Below are positions 36,085-47,377 of a stretch of DNA of 64,000 nt, in pieces. Both the position numbers and the translations under genes were made by a program. Positions within the stretch are counted from its first letter, which is position 1; each line of letters starts with the position of its first letter. The notes under the pieces were generated by a model. It had not been told where the DNA came from, ran no database searches, and worked only from the letters and a program-made list of their open reading frames with translations. The DNA comes from Pleurostoma richardsiae (Eukaryota > Ascomycota > Sordariomycetes > Calosphaeriales > Pleurostomataceae), in contig JANBVO010000013.1 in assembly GCA_030052745.1 (NCBI GenBank), positions 248,001 through 312,000 on the forward strand, written 5' to 3'.

Positions 36085-37995
36085 CTGGCGACAGCATCTT
36101 GCTGTCGCAAAGGCGAGACTGCGTCGCTGAAACAGAGAGTGGTGCGAGCCTGTGGCTTCCGCACGGACAGTGTCTCGAAAATCGACTTACCAGAACCAAC
36201 ATTGCTAAGTGCCTTGATCCCACTGTGCCATGGCAGCCAGGAAGTGGGAGTCTGTGCCCTGTGAAGACCAGCAATTGTGCGATGGAGAGGACCGCAATGA
36301 ACTCCATTCTCGGTCGCAATACCTGCTCCGGGACGCGCTGAGAAACGCTCTGTGGGGTCCCCCTCCATTCCGGCAAGGCGACAAGTGTGGAAAATCTTCG
36401 TGGGTTCCAGGGCTCCTTCCATCCCGCTAACCTTGTCCGTCCTCAGCGGCAGCCAATCCTCTCACACACATTACCATAAGGTGAGAATCTTCCGGCAAGC
36501 AAGAGGCGAACATCGATTGCCTCGGCAGCAATTGCACCCTACACGAGCTGTATCCTTTCATGGCATGTCTTCTGTGCAAGGTACAGGCGTGAACATCTTG
36601 CTCTTATGTCAGCCACCTTAGTAAGTGCTGAAGGCCCGATGTTGGAACCTAAGGCGGAAATTCAAAGCCTGCATACACCTAAGGGTAGTTAATCTTAGAG
36701 TAGGGAGGGAGTAGACGGGTCAAAGTGGCTCGAAGGGTGGGTGAATTGACGTGGGGATTCTAAGGTATTCGGTGAGGAAGCCTGGCGAGGACATGCCGGA
36801 GCATCCCGCTGACATAATGTAGGAGGTACACTACGTAAGGTACATCCGAACAGGTCGGTCTGTTGACTGTTTACCGAAAGCGGTCAGTAGTCCCGCCGCG
36901 CCGGCACGGGTTTCAGGAGATTCGAGACATTCCAGGCAGAAAGGCAACATGGACTCAACTCCGTACAAGGTTCGCCAAGTGCACTATGTATGTCTCGTCA
37001 TGGCAGGCTAGACCAGGGGACACCTGCCGGCCGCCGCCCGCGGGCAGATAAAAGTAAGGTGTCCTCATGCAATCGTCGTCATCGTCGTAGGCAGTGCAGA
37101 GCTCAATTTCCGATGGCAGCGACTCCGGCGGATCGGTGCAAGAAGCTCACGCTCCGTTCAGAGCAACATGACAAGTGTCAGAATGCCACGACGAATGGTG
37201 ATACCGTGATGGGCTTCAGACTCATCTACCGGGACCTAACTTAAGACGACTGGGGTACGTAGCCGGCAGGGGTGTTGGGTGATGGCGCAGCATCGGGCGC
37301 CAGATGCAGTCTGCAGGCTCGGGAACATTTCGTACAATTCGGCGGGTTCGCTCCCCCATGGACGCTTCCAGGTTGTTTGTCGGCTTGATCATCGCGACGC
37401 TCGGGCACCAGATGGGTAAGCTTCGGGGTACCTTGGGATGGAGATACATAAGGGTCCCGGTGCCTCGCACGACTGCTCGGCCGCCGACTCGTGCAAATTC
37501 CCTTCTCCCGTCTTCTTTTTTGCTTCCCTTCCATCTGGCGTTGTGTCCCTCATAAGCCACTCACGTCTCTCCGTCGTAACTTCGTATTGGAAGTAGCGAA
37601 TACGCGTATGCCGAAGGTTTTCCATTCGATTTATAATAATACAGAGGGGGTACTTGGCAGGATGTATGTAGATATACTTTCATACTGCTTAACTGAATAT
37701 TGCATACCCCGCCACACAGCCCTCTTCACAGTCTGTCCCTCCCCTACGTACCGACATTTTGTCTTTGTCCTCTTGCCTTGACGACATCGCGCTCTTAAAG
37801 TTTTTCTGTCGCGAGACACCATCTCTGCTTCTTCTGGATCTTGTCGCCGTCTCACCTTATTCTGCTGCCAATTCTGACTGGTTTCGTCCAGCTTTTAGGA
37901 ACTGCTACGGAGAGTGATGCCTCTTCCGTGAGAGCCGCTTCCGTTGCTTCCGTCGCACACTCCACTATACGACGCGGTAGCGATAGTCCGCGACA
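36085..37995. promoter_or_regulatory. Upstream region of the Zn2Cys6 regulator
   Basis: About 1.9 kb without a credible gene. The last 200 bp before the ATG at 37996 are CT-rich and probably hold the transcription start and 5' leader of the regulator gene. Confidence 0.5.
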
Positions 37996-40285
37996 ATGGC
38001 CTCTTCCACTCCTGGGAGCGTCTCTTCCCAGTCGAAACCCACTCGTATCCTGGCCTGTGTGCTTTGCCAGCACCGCAAAATCAAATGCGATCGCCATTTC
38101 CCTTGCGCAAACTGCACGAAGGTATGCGGTGAAGTGTCCACCAAGCACCATGTCTGTTCATGAGGAGCAATCTTTGCTGACGTCTGCGCCAGGCCAATGT
38201 GACATGTACACCGAGCACGCCTGCGCCAGCGCGCAAGAGGCGGCGCCCGAATCAAGATTTACAAGAGCGCCTCGCTCGGTGTGAAGAGCTGCTGAAAGAA
38301 TATGCCAACGCGAAACCAGAAACACCCCCGTCGCCAAAATTGCTCCAGGTGCCGGTCTACGACGACCCCTATCTGAAATGGAATCCCGCAGGCAAACTCG
38401 TTGTCGAGGATGGCGGGGTCCGCTTCATGGACTCCTTCCTCCTTGGAACTGTATATGACGAGGTAAATGATACAACGGGGTGGCGTCCTCCTTGACTGAC
38501 CGTTTGCAATTCTAACTTGCCCTTCTAGCTTCGAGCAATGCGCGAGATTATTGACGACGAGGACAAGGATGAAGATGTCAGCATGGACTCCATCGCTATG
38601 ACACCGGATGATAACTCCGATATGCTTCTCGGAGGCGACTCTCCTGGTACCCGTCTGAATGACCTGCAGCCTGAAGCCGGCCAAGTCTTCCGACTTTGGC
38701 AGATCTACCTTGACCGCGTTAATCCTCTGACCAAGATCATCCACGTGCCCACTTTGCAACCATACTTGGTCGAAGCATCCACAGGCTCGCACAATCTTCC
38801 CAAGAACGTGGAAGCTCTACTATTCTCCATTTACACCCTTGCTACTGTTGCCCTCTCCCCCGAAGAGTGCCAAGAAATGCTCGGCTGTTCAAGAGAAAAG
38901 GCACTGCAGAGATTCTCGGACGGCGTGCGACTCTCACTTATTCGCATGGGCTTCCTGAAATGTCATGATCTTCTATCTCTCCAAGCTCTTGTTATATACT
39001 TGGTACGTCATCTCGTTCTCTGTTTGATTTGTCAGGCGTCTACTTACCTCGTTTCTGGAGCTAGATATCTCTTCAGGGTCGGTACAATCGCCACGCGGCC
39101 TGGATTCTCAACGGTGTCGTTATTCGCATTGCTCAAAAGATGGGCTTGCACCGGGATGGGGAGCTGCTGCGTCTTTCTCCCTTCGAGACGGAAATGAGAA
39201 GGCGTTTGTGGTGGCAGATTATCATGTTGGACGCCAAGTACGCGATGCTGTCGGGCCTCAGTCACTCTCTGATGCCGCGCAGCTGGGACACCCAGGCGCC
39301 TCGAAACGTCAACGACGCCGACCTCTTCCCTTCGTCGACGGAGCCGGTTCGTGATCGCGACGGCCCCACGGAGATGATAGTCGTTTTGGTGACGTACAAA
39401 ATTGCGAAGTTCCTTGTGCAGAGTCCCAGTTTCGAGTCCATCCTCCTTGCCAATGAGCTAGAGGGGATGGAGGGGAAGATGCCGGATCAGGATCGCGTCC
39501 AGGAGTATCGAGCGCTGGTCGGGTCCCTCGGCAAGGAGCTAAACGAACTCGTCGAGAAATATTGCGACCCATCCGCCGGCCCGCTACATGCGCTAGCTCT
39601 GCAAATGAAGACACACATCATGGAGAAGCTGGTTGAGCTGTTCGCTCCGCCGAAGTATCTCGCCGAATGGGGAGACGAAGTCAAGAACCACAAGGACAAC
39701 GCTTTCAGAATCGCTGTAACAGCGACAGAGCACGGCATTGACCAGTACAAGCAGACCGCGCATCAGGGCTTTCTCTGGTTCAGCCGACTACACTTCCAAC
39801 TGGACATCTTCGTCTATCTCGTTGGCCAACTGTGCTACCGCACTTCTGGAGCTCTCGTTGAGAGAGCATGGATATTGGTCGAGGAGACATATCACTGGCA
39901 CCCAGAGCTGTTAGACACGACGCAAAAGTCATATTCTAGACTGGCCGTGTTCGTCCTCAAGGCGTGGAAGATCAGGGAGGAAGTCCTTCGCACTCGACTA
40001 GGCACGGATCCGGAGACGCCAGAATATGTCTCCAAGCTCAGGGCGAGCATGCCGCCACAGGACGATTCACGGAGCGAGGTCTCGACAACCGATTCGATTG
40101 TTCCGAAAATGAATCATATGGAGGGCACCGATGCAACGTTTGACCAACTCGTGGGAACCTATCTCGATTTCAACAACCTCGACTTCGACATTTTCGGCAA
40201 CATGGTGCCGGCTAACATCGGACCCCAGGGCATAACCACAACGGCACCGTACCCTTTTGGTTTAGCCCCGCAGCCTGAATGGTAG
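37996..40285 (+). CDS. Zn2Cys6 transcription factor with fungal-specific TF domain
   Basis: Four exons (37996-38121, 38193-38462, 38529-39002, 39065-40285) join in frame to 696 residues; the introns are 62-71 nt. The N-terminal binuclear zinc cluster (about 21-47) reads [11 protein letters not shown] then CANC and a final Cys in NVTC, with canonical spacing. The first intron falls inside the cluster, as often in this family. A basic linker (ARKRRR) and a short coiled coil follow. The fungal-specific regulatory domain covers roughly 180-430, with [39 protein letters not shown] and [10 protein letters not shown] (about 370). The C-terminus is acidic and aromatic ([11 protein letters not shown]), resembling an activation domain. 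Its target is unknown; the exporter 1.46 kb downstream on the same strand is the obvious candidate. Confidence 0.94.
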
Positions 40286-41743
40286 TATCACCATTCTTTC
40301 TGGACACCGCGCCGGTATACTCGGCGTTGCCAACCTCTCTGCCTCCTCTCTGTAGGAAGCGCTTCGGTCGGGGCTTTGTGAACATTATGCGTATCTCCTC
40401 TCACGTTAGACGCAAGTTACGACTGTTTTACACGCTTATGGTTTGGTGGTACACGGCGCTTGTACAACATTGACGGCAGAGCCACGGCTCTTGGGGGATT
40501 CTAGACGGGCCACGGTGTTATGGGGTTGTTTGCGCCTTGATGGCGGGTTGACGCAAAAGGAGGTACGTAGGGCTTAAGCTTCTGCTTTAGGACAAACCAA
40601 ACCACTCCCCAATTCTCCTTATCAGCCTTTTCCCCCCTCATTAGCTGTGACAATGGCGCCAGGCACCCTGCGGATTGTCTCCCGCCTGAGCAAGTTTCAT
40701 TGTTTGCCGCATCAGATAAGACGGCGCATCCTTCATTGCATTAGTCCTTTTCTTGACTCACAACATTAAACCGTCACGTACGGCGGCAGAAATGCTGACC
40801 CGGGTTTTGCAGGAAGGATTCGGAAAAGTCTCCCGGGTGATCAGCTACCTAGATATACAGCTGATAGGATCGGCGTTTCATTGGGTACAAACCGGGATAG
40901 ACAGGCGCATCGGCTTGCGAGCCGCCATGGAAGGAGCCACATGCTTAGCCGGGGCTGATAACCGGTGTTGCTGGCGCAAACGAACGCGTCACACACCAGC
41001 AGGGTCACTCATCCTGTCTGAAAGACATGGTCCGCTCCGTCGGCTCCGAACGAAGAGACGCAAAATCCTACGATACTTAGGGTGATGTTCGTGTCCAAGC
41101 GGCCGCCTTCTAGCTTGAGCTTACCATGGCAGTCGGGCAAACCCAACGCAAACCGAGGACGAGGACACATTGAGTCATTCCGGAATCCTAGAGATCTTAG
41201 CAAGCCTGGGCTGATCGACCACTTGGGATGTCGGAAAGGGACATCATCGGCCTCCGCAACTTGCAATGCCGACTTCATGGAACCTCCGATTGGACGAGGA
41301 CAGAAGGATGCTGAGAAAATAAGAGTGCGGGGCAGGAGACGGGGCGTTGCACCCAATCAGCTGCCGTTTGACCAAATAAAGTCGGACTTCTTGGCGTTGG
41401 TCGGAGTCCGACCTCGTCAAGCACCGACCGCCAAATCCCCTTGCCCATAATACCATTACAACGCTAGCTTCGCCGCAGGGCAAATGAAAGGACAACGGAG
41501 TGTGGCCTTGAGCTTGACGGGAGTCGACAAATTTCTTATATTTCAAGTCTTCTCTTGTCTTCATAGCTGGACACCGAGGAATTCTCTGAGAGAGAGCGTG
41601 GTGTGCACTGCAATAATAGTCGCGGCAGTCTTCATACGTCTTTTGATTTGCTAATAATCTCCCTCGAGCCTCTCGCGCGAGCCACATAAGACTTGGCATC
41701 TCACTCCCGCCACAACGCCCGAGCACCGAGTGCGACAGCAACG
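40286..41743 (+). promoter_or_regulatory. Promoter region of the MFS exporter
   Basis: About 1.46 kb between the regulator stop and the exporter ATG. It should hold the regulator 3' UTR and the exporter promoter. A dense group of TCGGA/TCCGA units lies at 41381-41413 (see separate entry), and a CTCGCGCGAG palindrome lies near 41672-41681. No gene was recognised. Confidence 0.55.
41399..41413. promoter_or_regulatory. Perfect palindrome with CGG-N3-CCG, candidate Zn2Cys6 site
   Basis: GGTCGGAGTCCGACC is a perfect 7-bp inverted repeat around one central base, and contains CGG-AGT-CCG. Zn2Cys6 dimers commonly bind inverted CGG triplets with fixed spacing. A further half-site GTCGGAC lies 12 bp upstream (41381-41387). 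The palindrome is 330 bp before the exporter ATG and downstream of a Zn2Cys6 gene. Assigning it to that regulator is inference. Confidence 0.45.
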
Positions 41744-44106
41744 ATGTTCTTCAGGCGTGCCAAGACGCCTGCCGAGGCGCCAACGACCGCCGCAGCGGAA
41801 GAGACTGTGGCCGCCGCCGAGCCAGTCCCCGCCACCGCCTCCGCCTCCGCGCCGGACCCGGCCCCGGCTCCGGATGCGCTCGCCCCGGTGAAGAGCACCG
41901 CAACCCAGGATATTGTCTATCCCAGCGGCCTGAAGCTCGCGGTGTTGATGACTGCAGTCTTCGTTAGCATGTTTCTAGTATCTTTGGTCTGTCTGCCGTC
42001 CTTTAGGCCATGTCTGCGCATGGGAGCATCGCCGGTGGCCTACAGTGCTCTACGTTAACTAACACCTGACATAGGACCGTCTGATCATATCCACGGCCAT
42101 CCCGCGAATTACGGACGACTTTCACTCGGTCACCGACATTGGCTGGTACGGCTCTGCCTATCTGCTAGCGACCTGCGCCTTCCAGCTGCTCTTTGGAAAG
42201 CTGTACACCTTCTATAGTGTCAAAGTCGTCTTCCTAGCAACCGTCCTTCTCTTCGAGATCGGCTCCGCTGTCTGCGGCGCGGCGCCGAACTCCATCGCGT
42301 TTATCATCGGCCGAGCTATCGCCGGTGTAGGCTCTGCGGGCATATTCTCCGGTGCGGTAAGTCCGACGGCCCCTTTCTCCCCGGATACATAGAATCCGTA
42401 ACTATTTTACCATGATGGTGGTTATATCACTGCGGGTGGCAATTCGAACATGATGGTCGCTTTGGCGGAGTTGAGCTAACGGGGTCACATTCAGATCGTC
42501 GTTATCGTGTACGCCGTCCCGCTGCACAAGAGACCGATGTACCAAGGCCTCTTCGGCGCCGTGTTCGGTCTCGCAAGTGTCATCGGTCCTTTGCTGGGTG
42601 GAGCGTTCACCTCGAAAGTCTCATGGCGCTGGGTGCGTTCGTCCGGAGATCCCTGAGCATGTCGTTGTCCCCCGCGGTTCGTCCCTAACGCGAGCGCAGT
42701 GCTTCTACATCAACCTGCCCTTTGGCGGCGTCGCAATGGCCTTCATTGCTTTGCTACTTGAGATCCCCGACCGAGACACGACGCACTTGCCTACCAAGGC
42801 CAAGCTCTCGCAGCTGGACGCTGTCGGCACCTCCGTCTTCATCCCGGGAACTGTCTGCCTTCTGTTAGCCCTCCAATGGGGCGGTCTGGAGTACGCCGTA
42901 AGTCATTGCTTATCACCTTCGTTGCATGGCATATTCGGACTGGCTAACCTGCTTTATTTGCAGTGGAGCAACGGACGAATCATAGCTCTACTGGTCCTAG
43001 GTTGTATTCTTCTGATCGCCTTCGTTCTGGTGCAGATTTTCATGCCGGATACGGCGACAGTTCCACCGCGCATCTTCGTCCAGCGCAGTATAATGGCCGG
43101 ATTTTACTCTACGTTCTGCATAGGTACGTAAACACGCGAAATCATCTTGCGTCGATTCCCGCCTTGTCCTCTCCTCAGCTCATCCTTGTCTCTTTACTCT
43201 TGTCTGTCTAACCGAATGAAAAAAGGGTCCCAAATGATGATCATCGTTTATTTCCTGCCTATATGGTTCCAGGCCATCAAGGGCGTCTCCGCCGTCGACT
43301 CTGGCATCCGCCTCTTGCCTCTCGTCCTGCCTATGGTCGTGTCATCCATGCTCACCGGCATCATCATCACCAAGGTCGGCTACTACACGCCTTTCATGAT
43401 CGGTGGAGTCTGCTTGATGTCTATCGGTGCGGGCCTCCTCACGACGCTGGAGGTGGACACTCCCAAGGCCAAGTGGGTCGGCTACCAGTTCCTCTACGGC
43501 TGGGGCCAGGGCGCGACGTTCCAGGCGCCGAATCTCGCCGCGCAGACCGTGCTGCCCAACCGCGATGTCCCCATCGGCACGTCGCTCATGTTCTTCTCCC
43601 AGCTGCTCGGCGGTGCCATATTCATATCTGTGGGCCAGAACGTCCTCAATAACCGCCTGCTGGCCGAGCTCAAGGGTATTGATGGATTCAATGCCAGCAC
43701 CATCATCAACAGCGGCGCCACGACGCTGACGCAGCTACCCGACTCGATCCGGGGGACCGTCCTGTCGGCGTACAACGAGGCCCTGCGGCGGGTATTCGAG
43801 GTCGCCTTGATATTGGTGTGCCTGACGATCTTCGGTGCGCTGAGCCTCGAGTGGCGGAGCGTCAAGGAGAAGAAGAACCAGCCGGACAAGAGCCAGGAAG
43901 AGGGAAATGCGGAAGAGAAGGCGAAGGACGTGGTTGACAACGATGCCGAGACGCAGGTCGGTCGGGAGACTGACATCGAGGCGTCTCAGGCGGACCTTGA
44001 GAAAGTCAGCCGACCGCAGACGGCTGAGGCTGAGGCTGAGGCTGAGGCAGGAGAGGTAGAGACGGCGAGCGTCCCAGACCCCGAGAAGAAAGAAACGAAA
44101 CCTTGA
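41744..44106 (+). CDS. MFS multidrug/toxin exporter, 14-TM DHA family
   Basis: Six exons (41744-41986, 42075-42356, 42495-42632, 42700-42897, 42964-43123, 43226-44106) join in frame to 633 residues. The product begins with an Ala/Pro-rich cytosolic tail (to about 58), then 14 predicted membrane segments. Typical motifs are [16 protein letters not shown] in loop one, [11 protein letters not shown] (motif A) and [14 protein letters not shown] (antiporter motif C). NLPFGG and [16 protein letters not shown] are further hallmarks of fungal drug:H+ antiporters related to TOXA-like toxin pumps. The C-terminus is a charged cytosolic tail with an Ala-Glu repeat. The first intron uses donor GTCTGT, weaker than the others; the frame and the VSLDRLIIS join support it. 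The adjoining regulator gene suggests dedicated control. The substrate is unknown. Confidence 0.93.
44022..44045. repeat. GGCTGA hexanucleotide repeat inside the exporter gene
   Basis: Four perfect tandem GGCTGA units encode an alternating Ala-Glu stretch in the C-terminal tail of the MFS protein. The unit length keeps the frame whatever the copy number, so length variation would change only the tail. Confidence 0.85.
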
Positions 44107-44534
44107 GGGACGTCTTTGGTTCAGTGTTCTTCGGCATTTCGGCGTTATACATGCATAACTGTCTGGAGGTGCAAAGCACGATTGGCGTCGCGCACCTAGA
44201 TATAGGCTTGTCTGTACATGGGGGAGATCGGAGACTACCTAAGGGAGTCTCATCTACTCGGCGTAGGCATATGGACATATAGGAAATAGTTCAGCAGCAC
44301 ATACTGACGCCACCCTGTAATACAAGACGCACGAACTGATGCGTCTCCCGTCCCTCCATATTCATTCTCTAGAGAAATATACTGCAGTACATGACTTGTA
44401 TAGATACTTAGGAGTCACATAGGCAACGTTTAATCATTGGGGCTTTCCTTCCCGACAGCCGCCAGGATATTCTTTCTACCTTTACATATCATCTTATCTG
44501 CACTGCCAATGAGCCAGCTACGACGCCTCATGCC
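44107..44534. other. Convergent spacer, MFS gene and small membrane ORF
   Basis: A 428-bp spacer between converging stop codons. It presumably holds two 3' UTRs and nothing else that I can recognise. Confidence 0.55.
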
Positions 44535-44804
44535 TCACACCCTCCCAATGCTACTCGCCCCCCTTCCTCCCATGTCCACCTCCGTCATCTCCTCTGCCAG
44601 CCCCTCCTCCGGCTCCGCCGCCCGCACCGCGTCCCGCCAGGGGAACCAGTGCCGCGCGTACAGCTGCTCCACCGTGGGCAGCTCGCCCTCCTGCTGCCGG
44701 CGGGCGCGGCGCTCGAGGACGACGGAGACCAGGGCGGAGGTGACGAAGGCGGCCGGGACTAGGCAGACGAGGACGTAGGCGGCTGTCCAGTCTTCTCTGG
44801 CCAT
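44535..44804 (-). CDS. Small single-TM protein (89 aa), unknown
   Basis: An intronless ATG frame of 89 residues. One strong hydrophobic segment (about 9-30, AYVLVCLVPAAFVTSALVSVVL) is followed immediately by a basic stop-transfer-like cluster (ERRARR), predicting an N-out/C-in single-span protein. The cytosolic tail holds YARHWFPWRDAV and an acidic end. Codon choice is GC-rich like neighbouring real genes, and the antisense frames are less protein-like. I do not recognise the family; a small ER or plasma-membrane protein is a fair guess. It converges on the MFS exporter and is followed upstream on the same strand by an even smaller membrane ORF. Confidence 0.6.
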   Translation of the reverse strand: MAREDWTAAYVLVCLVPAAFVTSALVSVVLERRARRQQEGELPTVEQLYARHWFPWRDAVRAAEPEEGLAEEMTEVDMGGRGASSIGRV

Positions 44805-45427
44805 TGTGAGTTGGGAGAGAAGGACGCTGGGGAAGCTTGGGATGGGTTGAGAGCGGTGGGGTCACCAGGCAGGTGGTGGGGGATCTATCCGCCTTGGGTG
44901 GGCGGCGTCCAGTAATGTCTTTGTTTGCCAGGGTGTAGACGGTGTTGACACCGGTATGGGGTGTGCAGGTCCAGTTTGTAGTTACTAGGTAGGTAGTCCA
45001 GATCCGAGTGACTCAAGCTTTTCAGACTACATGAAGAGCACTGAAAGCAATCCAACGCCCTTTATATCTAATCCAGAGTCTGGTGTTCACCGGGTGGCCA
45101 TATAGCCGTCAGTGTCTCAAAGGCATTGTTCGTGAACAATCGAGTATTTGAGGGCCGGGCCGGGCCAACGGCTTCCAAGGTTCTTTGAGTTTGCCGGATG
45201 AAGGGCTGTATCCTGCATTTCTTTTGTTTCGATGCTGGGACTGGGCGAGATACGACGGGTCTACGAGGGCAGAGTTTCACGATAGCATTAGGACAGCATG
45301 CCTAGGGCAAATGTCGGGCATCATTCCATTTCTGTCTAAAGCGCGAAAGAAATCATAAGGACAAAGCAGAGACCAACCTTCTACTGTTACTCACCTAGGC
45401 GGCAGATCCCATCCCCAGTCGTCTCCC
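44805..45427. promoter_or_regulatory. Spacer between two small membrane ORFs
   Basis: About 0.6 kb that should contain the promoter of the 89-residue ORF and the 3' end of the 45-residue ORF. No other feature was recognised. Confidence 0.45.
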
Positions 45428-45565
45428 TTAAACCATCTCCAAGGCAGGATCCGAGGAGTCCTCGGCGTCCCTCCTCTTGCGGCAGTGGACGGACAGCCAC
45501 GCGGCGGTGAAGCCGAAGCCGAAGAGTCCGATGACCGAGAGGATAATCGGTACTACAGCGTCCAT
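45428..45565 (-). CDS. Candidate 45-aa single-TM micro-protein
   Basis: A very short ATG frame that a size cut-off would miss. The product starts MDAVVPIILSVIGLFGFGF, a continuous hydrophobic segment (about 4-27), followed by a basic cluster (HCRKRRDAED) and an acidic tail ending ALEMV. This is the textbook layout of a single-span membrane micro-protein. Codons are almost all G/C-ending, unlike the flanking non-coding DNA, which argues for selection. It has the same strand and the same layout as the 89-residue ORF 0.6 kb away, although the sequences are not clearly related. No family was recognised. Confidence 0.5.
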   Translation of the reverse strand: MDAVVPIILSVIGLFGFGFTAAWLSVHCRKRRDAEDSSDPALEMV

Positions 45566-47377
45566 GATGGTCAGTCTTCCTGCGGCGAAGTGAGATGAAT
45601 AATCTTGAGGCTGTGCGTGATGTTAGCTATTGTGGAAGCAGGGGATACCCGTAAGTTGTGATGAGCGGAATTACTTCAGGGGAAATCAGGGATTGATTTT
45701 ATAGTTCTGCCACCGCCGGCGAACATACAATGAACAAGACCATTGTTCGCAAACAAGTGACGTTGATTTGGTTTGATAGGTAGGTCTGTTCGCTGGCATG
45801 GCTTAATCATTGTTCCTCACATTGCTATGCAGTGGAAGCGAGACCCTTGCATCCCATTCTCATTCCTAGCGGTAGAGGATCTAAGAGATCCCTCCTGTCC
45901 CAGAGCGACTGTCGGCCGGTCAACTTAGTCCTCGGGTTCTTCTACGACAGCTGCACCACCGGGCCAGACGAAAGAGTAAACACCAACCCACATACCAACA
46001 AACATGGGCATGGTGAGGGCTGAGACTATAGTCACGATAACTGGTTCCATACTGATGTAACTCAGAATGTGACTACAAACAGAGTACACCCAAGGAGTGA
46101 AGAAGGTCACTTTAGGCTCATATACGCTGGGCAATGGTGAGCCCTTTATGCTGCCGAGGACACAATCCCAATCTCCGAACAATGGCAAGTTCCAACCTGT
46201 TTGAAACAAAGGGGCTTGAGAACCCGCTTCAGCGCTCTCTCTGGTCGTACTCTAGAGAAAGCGTAGGCGCATAATCCTATCAGGGGTGGTCTGTTACAAG
46301 CACCACAACATCTCGCATCGTGAGCATCAAGATACAACACCAAGAACGGAACCCGGACACGCGATAACCAGTCGTATAACGGCTCGATAGTGTCCCTCTC
46401 TTGATATCCAGAGTATGAGGGTCGTACGTCTGGGCGAAGCAAGTTAGCTAGCGACCATGAGACCATTCGAGAACCCCCAGATCTCCTCTACAGTCGTTTA
46501 AGCCGAACGTGTCGTCATACGTCTGTTATAGTAGCTCCATATGAAGTCGAACTGTCATGAACACCAGCCAAAAGCGTAGTAGCTAGATGTCGAGTTGAAA
46601 CCACACCGACGCCCTAGGGCCAACCTTTGTAAGAAGCTACACATATATACGAGCATAGTGTGGCCAGCCAAGAGCGTCCTCGCGAGTTTTAGGTTGACAG
46701 CCTACACTCTCAAAACGGGAATATCCTCTCGTGTTCAAAACGAACCACCGTTGCTGTTACAGTCACCAAGTGCAGCAAAAGGAACATTGATGGAGGAGGC
46801 CAAACCGGCCGGCAATCCGAGGCGCTCGACTGAGCGGCAGTCCCGCGGGCTTTGCCATTTGTATTCTTCCAGATCCAACATCTAGGAACCGGCCATCGGA
46901 CCGCTCTATCCATTCCTCCCGATTATCACTCGCTCTCTTTCCTTGGCACAGTAGTTGCCCATCTCGCCGCAAATTAAACAAATGAAACCGCTGAATCGGT
47001 CTATGGCATGATGTGTAGAGACTGTTGCTGCTCAGACGTTCGTTTGTTGCCACCGATGCGAGCCTCGAGGCCAAGAATTTCCAACTGTACTCCCGACGCC
47101 AGGCTGTGCTTTCAAACACGATCAAGTCTATCGCAGTGACAGCCCCTTGATTCGGGGAATTGAACAAACAAAATATATACAGAGAACCAAGCAGGAGGCA
47201 TCGTGGTCGGATATGCCTGCAGTGAAGCATGAAAGTCCCACGTCTGTCGCATTCGTCGAGCGACGCGGGGGCGGATTCAGCGGCAGGTCTCTCTGGTTGT
47301 CAAATCGCCGGGCAAATATGGTGCGGTTCGAGAGAGCGCGCACAGAGGGCTCAGGACCAATGACTGAATCCTCGGGT
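45566..47377. other. Spacer with a possible membrane-protein gene or fragment
   Basis: About 1.8 kb. Apart from the doubtful coding region at 45925-46466 I see no gene. Confidence 0.45.
45925..46466 (-). CDS. Possible gene or fragment, unknown membrane protein
   Basis: Two overlapping minus-strand frames look more protein-like than chance. The upstream one (ATG at 46466) contains RDTIEPLYDWLSRVRVPFLV and a Cys-rich CCGACNRPP. The downstream one contains GWNLPLFGDWDCVLG and a hydrophobic stretch (FVGMWVGVYSFVW) before its stop. A TTTCAAACAG acceptor-like sequence sits at the overlap, so an intron or a frameshift could connect them. Codon use is less GC-biased than in the clear genes. I recognise no family; it may be an orphan gene, a decayed gene or chance. 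Confidence 0.25.
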
